Origin: Dermanyssus gallinae
Taxonomy: Eukaryota > Arthropoda > Arachnida > Mesostigmata > Dermanyssidae
NCBI GenBank assembly: GCA_003439945.1
Contig: QVRM01006574.1
Span: 1,117,501 to 1,181,500, forward strand
DNA length: 64,000 nt
Direction: 5' to 3'
The notes beneath the pieces were generated by a model, which was not told the DNA's origin, searched no databases, and saw nothing but the letters and a program-made list of their open reading frames with translations. Position numbers and translations under genes: made by a program. Positions within the stretch are counted from its first letter, which is position 1. Every line of letters begins with the position of its first letter. Of this stretch, positions 58,277-64,000 are shown in pieces.

Positions 58277-58736
58277 CGCCGCCGTACTTGTAGCACAGAT
58301 AGGGGAAGCGCCAGACGTTGGAGAGGTCGACGGCGAAGCCGATCACGGAGAGAAGGAAGTCCGCCTTCTTGCCCCAGGTCTCACGCGGCTCCTCTCCTGG
58401 CGCGTCGCCTGGATTGGTGCTGTCAAGTAGCTTCTTAATGCCCACCGTGGCCACACGCTGTTTTCCCGACGTCTGCACGGCGGCTTGCACCATGACGGGC
58501 GCCGGTGAACGGGCAGCGCCACGGGGTCCGCGTCGAGCGTCGTCACACGGCAGCGATTCACTAGGCTTCTTGGCGTCGCCCGCACCTCCGCCAGCGAGTG
58601 CAGACGCTGCAGGAGCGGCAGGGGTAGTGGTGGTGGTGGTGGCGGCGGCGTTGGCGTTACCATTGTCCTGTGACGGCGTCACTGACACAGGTAAACCGTC
58701 TGATGTCGATGTGGTTTTCGGTGCGGTGTCGTCCAT
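58277..58736 (-). CDS. DAT: Monoamine (dopamine-like) SLC6 transporter, first coding exon only
   Basis: Encodes 153 residues plus one base, ending GGCGGCG|gtacgt at 58277/58276. Residues 1-115 are a low-complexity cytosolic tail (poly-Thr, Ala, Gly). From 118 the exon reads [16 protein letters not shown] then [17 protein letters not shown], the start and first membrane helix of SLC6 Na+/Cl- coupled monoamine transporters. The Asp in FAVDL is the amine-binding aspartate found in dopamine, noradrenaline and serotonin transporters. FAVDL and LCYK fit the DAT/NET branch better than SERT (YAVDL, ICYQ). ATG at 58736 is supported by its context and an in-frame upstream TGA. Oddities: Tyr replaces the almost invariant Asn in YKNGGG, and no later exon was recognised anywhere downstream on this strand. 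It could be a real gene with a very long first intron or an orphan exon. Confidence 0.85.
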
Positions 58737-59460
58737 GATGCTCGTGGTGTGCGGCGAGGTGTGCGACTTCGCTGTCCTTCCCGCTGAACTTCACCGCTAA
58801 AGCTTCACCTACTGAAGGCCCGCCACTGAGGAAGCACTTTGCAGTAACAGCTTTCACACCAGAACTCACACTCGCACACACTGCACGCGCGCACGCTTAT
58901 ACACCATAGATCTTCTAGATTCGATGACGTTACGGTCACTCTCGTACTCATGGGTCGTGACGTCGCAGGTCTTCACGTCCAACCACACCGATTTCACCAG
59001 CACCGCGTTAGGCACTTTGTTGACAGTTGAAGTCGAGCACATTGAAGACCGTTAGCATCGTACTCGTCGTCTCTATATCTTCGCTCTCATTTCCAAAGAC
59101 CAAGGCTCATCAACTTTCAGGATCCATTCAACAGAAGAAGAGCATACGGTTTAGACGTGCACGCACGCACAAAGACACACGCGCCTATACGCAGAACTAC
59201 GCACATTTAACGATAAGCATAGAATAGTAAGTACCACTAAAGTTTCCAGTTTGATTTTGCAAACCTAAATTTGTTCACTGCCTCAACCACACCTAATTGT
59301 AGCTACGCGGTAATAGTAAATACGAAGCGCACTTCATCACCCTTCCCTTCGATCGCGTGTTCAATATCTTACGGATATCTTACGGATTTACCAGGGTTTT
59401 TGCCGATCATCATCATCTCCTCGTCTTCTAACAGCGCTTAGCGTTCGGCTCTAAGCGTCG

Positions 59461-59799
59461 ATGAGCGTCGGTAGTGAAGTACGGACGCAACGACCTTTTT
59501 TGACACAACCACCACCACTCTTCAGAGAGAGTTGCAGCCGTAATGTTCTTCGTTGTTGCGCGGCAGCGGCGGTGGCAGCGGTGGCGTTGGCACTCGGTTG
59601 GCCGCGCGAACTTCGTGGCGCAACTTCGTTGAAGAGCTTCAAGCTTCGGACCGACGACCGCGCGGCGGATGGAACGGGAAAGAGCCGTTCACGGCAGTTC
59701 GAGGATAAGAAGAAGAAGAAGAGGAAGAGGAAAAGGAAGAAGAGGAAGAACAGGAAGGAGGAGCCCAAAGGCAGCGGTGGCAGCGGCAACGACGACTAG
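59461..59799 (+). CDS. Candidate small open frame, unrecognised
   Basis: ATG to TAG, 112 residues: a hydrophobic Ala/Val stretch (CCAAAAVAAVALALG, near 32-46) and a very basic Lys/Arg run near 82-100. GC-rich, but this may only reflect the surrounding island and its simple repeats. It is divergent from the SLC6 exon. Not a known family; may be noncoding. Confidence 0.2.
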   Translation: MSVGSEVRTQRPFLTQPPPLFRESCSRNVLRCCAAAAVAAVALALGWPRELRGATSLKSFKLRTDDRAADGTGKSRSRQFEDKKKKKRKRKRKKRKNRKEEPKGSGGSGNDD

Positions 59800-59861
59800 A
59801 CAGGCTCGTAACAACGGGTCGCCTCCCCGTCGACGCGACTGCAACCGAGCCGCAGCACCAA

Positions 59862-59892
<31 letters not shown>

Positions 59893-60294
59893 GAGAGAAG
59901 ACTTCTTGCCTGCCAAGCAAGGGAAAGGGAAAGCTAACTGCTGGCGGCAGGCTGGGTTAGCTGTCACTCGGTCGAGTTGCCACTCGTCGTGGGGAAAGTC
60001 TGCCCATGAGAAGGAGGCGCTCGCAGGCCATAGCAGCCACAACAGTAGCAGCAGTAGCAGCAGCAGTCAAAGCGATAGTATAGTATTAGTTGCTGTAGTA
60101 GCAGCAGAGGCACGAGCAGAGGTAAGACTCTTCTCTCTGCGCGGCTGTAATAGTGGGCTAGTAGTATAGTGTTGGGCTCCCAACCGTCGCCGCGACGGGA
60201 GCGACGGCAAGAGACGCCGGCGGGAACAGTCAGTGCGGGGACCTGGGGGAGGTCCTAGTGACCACGTGACTGGCGGGCCCAGGTCGTTCGGCCA

Positions 60295-60741
60295 ATGGCC
60301 GCTCACTTCACATCGGTCCCCGTTGGCTCAGCGTTCGTTAAGTTGCACTTTTTCAGTGTGACCAGTGACCGAGAACGACGACGAGTTATTGGTTGGAAGC
60401 GGGTTGGAGAGCTGGGCGCTATGCTCACGGCGATCAGGGTACCTCCTGGCCTGAAGGTTCGCTTCGGTTCGGTGCGGGGGGTGGGCATGGGAGGAGGCGG
60501 GGGGGGGCAGTGCTGCTTGAGGACGACTTGCGGAGGTTGGGTCGGTCGGTGGCTGGCTGGCTGGATAGCTGATGGCCCAACGGTCGGCCGAAAGAAGGAC
60601 AACGAAGGACGACGAAGCCGCCTGCCGTATCCGGAGCAGGAGCAGGCTCCTGAACTAAAGAAACTAGGTCCTAGATCGGCCGAGCTGCTGCAGCAAAAGC
60701 AGGTCGACAGGAAGGGCCACGCCAAGAAAGAGGAGGCATGA
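60295..60741 (+). CDS. Candidate open frame, unrecognised
   Basis: ATG (gccaATGG) to TGA, 148 residues. A Gly-rich middle (GMGGGGGG) and a charged tail (PEQEQAPELKKLGPRSAELL). No domain recognised. It is 28 bases upstream of the next open frame (60770). It could be part of a 5' leader. Confidence 0.22.
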   Translation: MAAHFTSVPVGSAFVKLHFFSVTSDRERRRVIGWKRVGELGAMLTAIRVPPGLKVRFGSVRGVGMGGGGGGQCCLRTTCGGWVGRWLAGWIADGPTVGRKKDNEGRRSRLPYPEQEQAPELKKLGPRSAELLQQKQVDRKGHAKKEEA

Positions 60742-60769
60742 CCTGCTCTCAGCGAGTATCACACTAGGG

Positions 60770-61060
60770 ATGATGACCAGCGTTCGCACGCTCGAGAAGC
60801 TGGCGAAGAACCGACGCAAGCCTGTCAACGAAGAGCTACCTCGCCGAGGGTCGTTTCTGCGGCCGCCCCAGGCAATGCCATTCGCATGGCCGAAACCTGT
60901 CGTACGGATAGAGAAAAGGCTTCCGATGATTAAAAAAAGGCATTTGGAAAATAGCACCAGTGTAATTAATGATCAATTCACTTCGATGGCTAGCTGTACG
61001 GTTATAGACGGGCTGCAGACAGTAAAAGAGTGCGCATACGAACTTGAAGAACACATGTAA
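60770..61060 (+). CDS. Candidate open frame, unrecognised
   Basis: ATGATG start, 96 residues to TAA. The first 50 codons are GC-rich and basic (RTLEKLAKNRRKPVNEELPR), then composition turns AT-rich near 60920, which looks like the edge of a genuine exon or simply the edge of the GC island. No family recognised. Confidence 0.25.
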   Translation: MMTSVRTLEKLAKNRRKPVNEELPRRGSFLRPPQAMPFAWPKPVVRIEKRLPMIKKRHLENSTSVINDQFTSMASCTVIDGLQTVKECAYELEEHM

Positions 61061-61943
61061 CACGCAGGGCCAGTCTGACTACTGGCCTATAAAATGAACT
61101 TCTACTTGGATAATGTGCCTAATTCGGCGTGAACACACTGGCCAGATCCCAGTAATTGATCGGCACGAGTTGCTAAAATGAATGATGCAACCACACTTTT
61201 AGATAACAAAATGCCTGATTTGCAAGGAAAATCAAATGAAATCTATAAGCTTTTATATACGCCTACCAATCTGTTTTTGCAAAAAAGTGCGAAAACCCCA
61301 ACGCTGGAATTCTGAGTTGTGTGCTGTTTTTCCTCAATTAGATGTAAATCCTTAACTAATTAGCTTAGTTTTCAACATAAATTACCGTTAAGTGTAATTT
61401 TCAATCGTTAAGTTTGAACTAGGGAACTGGTTTGGTTGGGTCACTGATTTCTAGCCAATATTGGACAAAGTTACCACGCATTAACGTTTGGCGCTAAATT
61501 TCTGCCAATTATGGCACTATGCTGTAGTATTGTGGGTTTTACGTGATTGCCTTAGACAATGCCACAGCACATAAGTGGGAATATTGCTGGTAAAGCGAAC
61601 TACTGGCTTGAGCGTTATGCGCCGCAGACTCTTTTTTTGCTTGTTTGCTGTTTGTGTAACGCCCTAATTATTGGTACGAATACGGTAAACAATTATTAAG
61701 GGATATCTGAACTACGAATAGACGGAGCTCTCAACTTGGTACTTGTCCTGTGTTCTAAATTGACGTTACTCTGAGTGTTAAGCTTAAAGGTGTCGATCGA
61801 ATCTCATGCTTATGTTGTGTTTTAGTTATATAAAACGTCGCCCATAAAACACCACCCCCTCTCCGTGGCTTCTGGGGGGCACACCCGGCAGGAGCCACCA
61901 GCTGTAGGCTCGCTATCTCTGACTGTTTGATGTGATACGCAAG

Positions 61944-62080
61944 CAATCCTCAGTCAGATTGGGGGACACGACTGGTTTTTAGTGGGTTGGAGCCCCACAC
62001 TACCGACCCACGCTTGCAGGGACTTTTCCTGGCGAGATAACCGTGTGTGCAAACGTATTTCCCAGTTAGTTGTCTAAAAA
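61944..62080 (+). mobile_element. SINE family B copy
   Basis: Contains ACTGGTTTTTAGTGGGTTGG, AGCCCCACACTACCGACCCA and the 3' body ATTTCCCAGTTAGTTGTC before a short A6 tract. Slightly truncated at the 5' end compared with the copy at 43291. Confidence 0.85.
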
Positions 62081-63145
62081 AGCGTCCTCTACATGAAAGT
62101 TAAGCTCTCGCTTGTTTTGATAGTTTACGCACTCGCGCGACGGGAATAGCATGGAATCCTACACACACAGTGTGGGGCTCGTAAACAATAACATTTTTAA
62201 TTTCAATATGGTCCAATAAAGTACGGCTCCAGAGAAAAACAGAGCGGCGAAGTACTCGGGGACTAGTCAGCCCAGAGGTGCCCTAAGCTTTGTTATATAT
62301 AACAAAGTTTTGATGTAACTGTACTCTGCATGTAACCAGTATATATGACACTGATTTGGCGGCTAACAAGACAGACCATGTTTACATCATTGATTCCTAC
62401 ACCCGGCCGCAAGGATCCATATGAACACTTGCATACCATCGTAAGCTCGTGAACTTCGTCTTTTTGTGAGCAAATCGACATGTGAAAACCATCAACGGCA
62501 AGCCTAGTATTAAAGTTCCTGTTCTCATAATCAGCGTATTCCCCTAATAATAATAACGATGCATCTATCTCAGCAAACTAACTAAAGTCTGGTGCGCTGA
62601 ACTCGTAAACATATTCCAGTTCCAAAATTTTCCAAAATTGCGTACCAGTTTGGACGCGATGACCGAGTGCGTACCTGACACTTATAAGAACATAAAACAC
62701 ACAGTCACCGCTAAAGAACTGCTAAGCTTAAGATGCTATAACTAAGCGTTCGTTCGGGTCAAGCCTGAAGTCTTTCGAATATCCTACTCGAGTGACGTTT
62801 TAAAGTCCTAGGTATTACATCCGAAATTCGATTCAAACGATTTTTCATACCGGAATGGGACTCTATATATCGGGGGGGGGGGGGGGATATTACGATTATC
62901 AAGGATAGTATAAACTTAGCTTTTCATGGAAACCACTATATATGAGAATAAGCCTTAGAAAACCTTTGGTGCAGGAAAAACAACCCGCTTGCACCGGTTC
63001 CAGGAAAGGTACATTTTTTATTTATATGTTAGTTCTCTGTTCATTCGTAAAAAGCATAACAAATGCCTCTAGGACGACATACGTGCTTGTGAGAACAAAT
63101 TTGATATACGTAGTATAGAGGTATTTTGCAAAACCATGTCATTAA

Positions 63146-63184
<39 letters not shown>
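63146..63184 (+). repeat. (ATT)n microsatellite
   Basis: About 13 ATT units. Confidence 0.96.
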
Positions 63185-63186
<2 letters not shown>

Positions 63187-63453
63187 GGAAATATATAATA
63201 ACCATTTTAATAAACCATTTAGTAAGAAAACAATAAAGAAGTAACGTGTTAGTGGAAATAAATCGTTAAATGCATGCGCATGGTAAGATTGAGTTGATAG
63301 TGCGACTTATCGCAAAAATGTTAATCATAACTATCATCATAGACACCATTACTATTATCATAGGAATAAAACCTGTGATGAAAGAGATTGCTTATTTCTA
63401 AGCATTTTTTAGCTGTAAGACCTGTTTATGAACGAGCCGCACACGTAAACGGT

Positions 63454-63456
<3 letters not shown>

Positions 63457-63501
<45 letters not shown>
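63457..63501 (+). repeat. (TA)n microsatellite
   Basis: About 22 TA units in otherwise unremarkable AT-rich DNA. Confidence 0.96.
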
Positions 63502-63502
<1 letters not shown>

Positions 63503-64000
63503 CAAAACACGTCTGCCAAACACGCTAAAACTCAGGACATTACTAAGTTCAACTCTAAATGATATACATTAGACGATATTTGACATTTAAAAGCTTAAAT
63601 TGCATGATAATCACGAGATTACACGCCCGTCAGTATCCTAAAGATCCGAAGGATATCACGAACTGCATTATTTTGTGACATTTGCAATTTGTTTATAAGT
63701 GTGAGGAATAATTATGTAGCTCACACGCAATAATTGATGGATGTTTGATATAGCCCTAGTCAAAGTTACAACAATATATTGGGTGCGACGGGTTAATCTA
63801 GCGCAGAGTAACGCAAACTAAACAATGCCTTCCAGACAGCGTCTTCCTTGCTATTTTCAACTAGCTCTTTATTGTCGAAAGAAAACAACGCCAGAGAATG
63901 AAATTAAACCCAGCCTTATCATCCGATAATTCGTAGGAAAGACGTTTATCATATCCTGTTACTCATCTAGTGACGTTGACAAATTAGACCGATTGCGAAC

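Larger units (their letters stand above)
59400..60765. promoter_or_regulatory. GC-rich zone upstream of the SLC6 exon, candidate promoter/5' UTR region
   Basis: Begins about 0.7 kb upstream of the minus-strand ATG at 58736. Contains GCAGCGGCGGTGGCAGCGGT-type tracts, an AAG/AGG tract (59706-59760), CAG runs (59860-59895, 60040-60070) and CpG-dense sequence. It could hold a noncoding first exon or promoter of the transporter, or a divergent transcript. No core promoter motif could be fixed by eye. Confidence 0.35.
61070..64000. other. No gene recognised
   Basis: AT-rich, one SINE B copy (61944-62080), a G16 run at 62871-62886, an (ATT)n (63146-63184) and a (TA)n (63457-63501). Confidence 0.5.

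Noticed and set aside
58277..58736. Serotonin transporter assignment
   Set aside because: FAVDL and LCYK fit the dopamine/noradrenaline branch; SERT proteins I recall have YAVDL and ICYQ. One exon cannot exclude a related amine transporter.
59669..60169. 166-codon frame upstream of the SLC6 exon
   Set aside because: Composed of Arg, Ala and Ser runs from AGG, CAG and AGC repeats, and overlapped by frames of similar length on both strands.

Overview
This is a eukaryotic, animal-type window: spliced genes with long introns, dense (TA)n and (AAT)n microsatellites, tRNA-derived SINEs, LINE fragments and mariner transposons. The transposons and the DAT-like transporter exon suggest an arthropod. 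Very GC-rich coding exons set in AT-rich DNA make a tick or mite plausible, but that is only an inference. All coordinates come from reading the sequence; no database search was possible.

Layout. 1-16 kb holds no confident host gene: SINE copies, a 0.95-kb foldback transposon (6820-7767), a GC-rich island (9.6-10.3 kb), and retroelement remnants at 11.8-12.1 and 12.9-13.6 kb. 16.4-22.3 kb holds a complete two-exon gene on the minus strand for serine palmitoyltransferase subunit 2 (SPTLC2/lace). Its 4-kb intron carries a decayed reverse-transcriptase element wedged between two (AAT)n tracts and a second foldback copy. 22.3-26.1 kb is the trinucleotide-rich 5' flank. 26.1-31.5 kb is a recent 1.4-kb tandem duplication with a nearly intact mariner exactly at its junction and a decayed second mariner just beyond. 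31.9-38.5 kb is dominated by CAA/CAG (or TTG/CTG) tracts and minisatellites built from them. 38-57 kb is a graveyard of small elements: nested SINEs with clear target duplications, more foldback copies, a DDE transposon broken by a SINE, a tRNA-Ala-like SINE and LINE scraps. 58.3-58.7 kb holds the first coding exon, minus strand, of a monoamine (dopamine-like) SLC6 transporter. Its other exons were not found. A GC-rich zone at 59.4-60.8 kb upstream may be its promoter region. 61-64 kb is AT-rich with one SINE.

The two host genes are metabolically unrelated: sphingoid-base synthesis in the ER and monoamine re-uptake at the plasma membrane. The most interesting material is the mobile DNA: a multi-copy foldback family with a conserved central core, four SINE families with readable target duplications, and a reverse-transcriptase element with (AAT)n at both ends.
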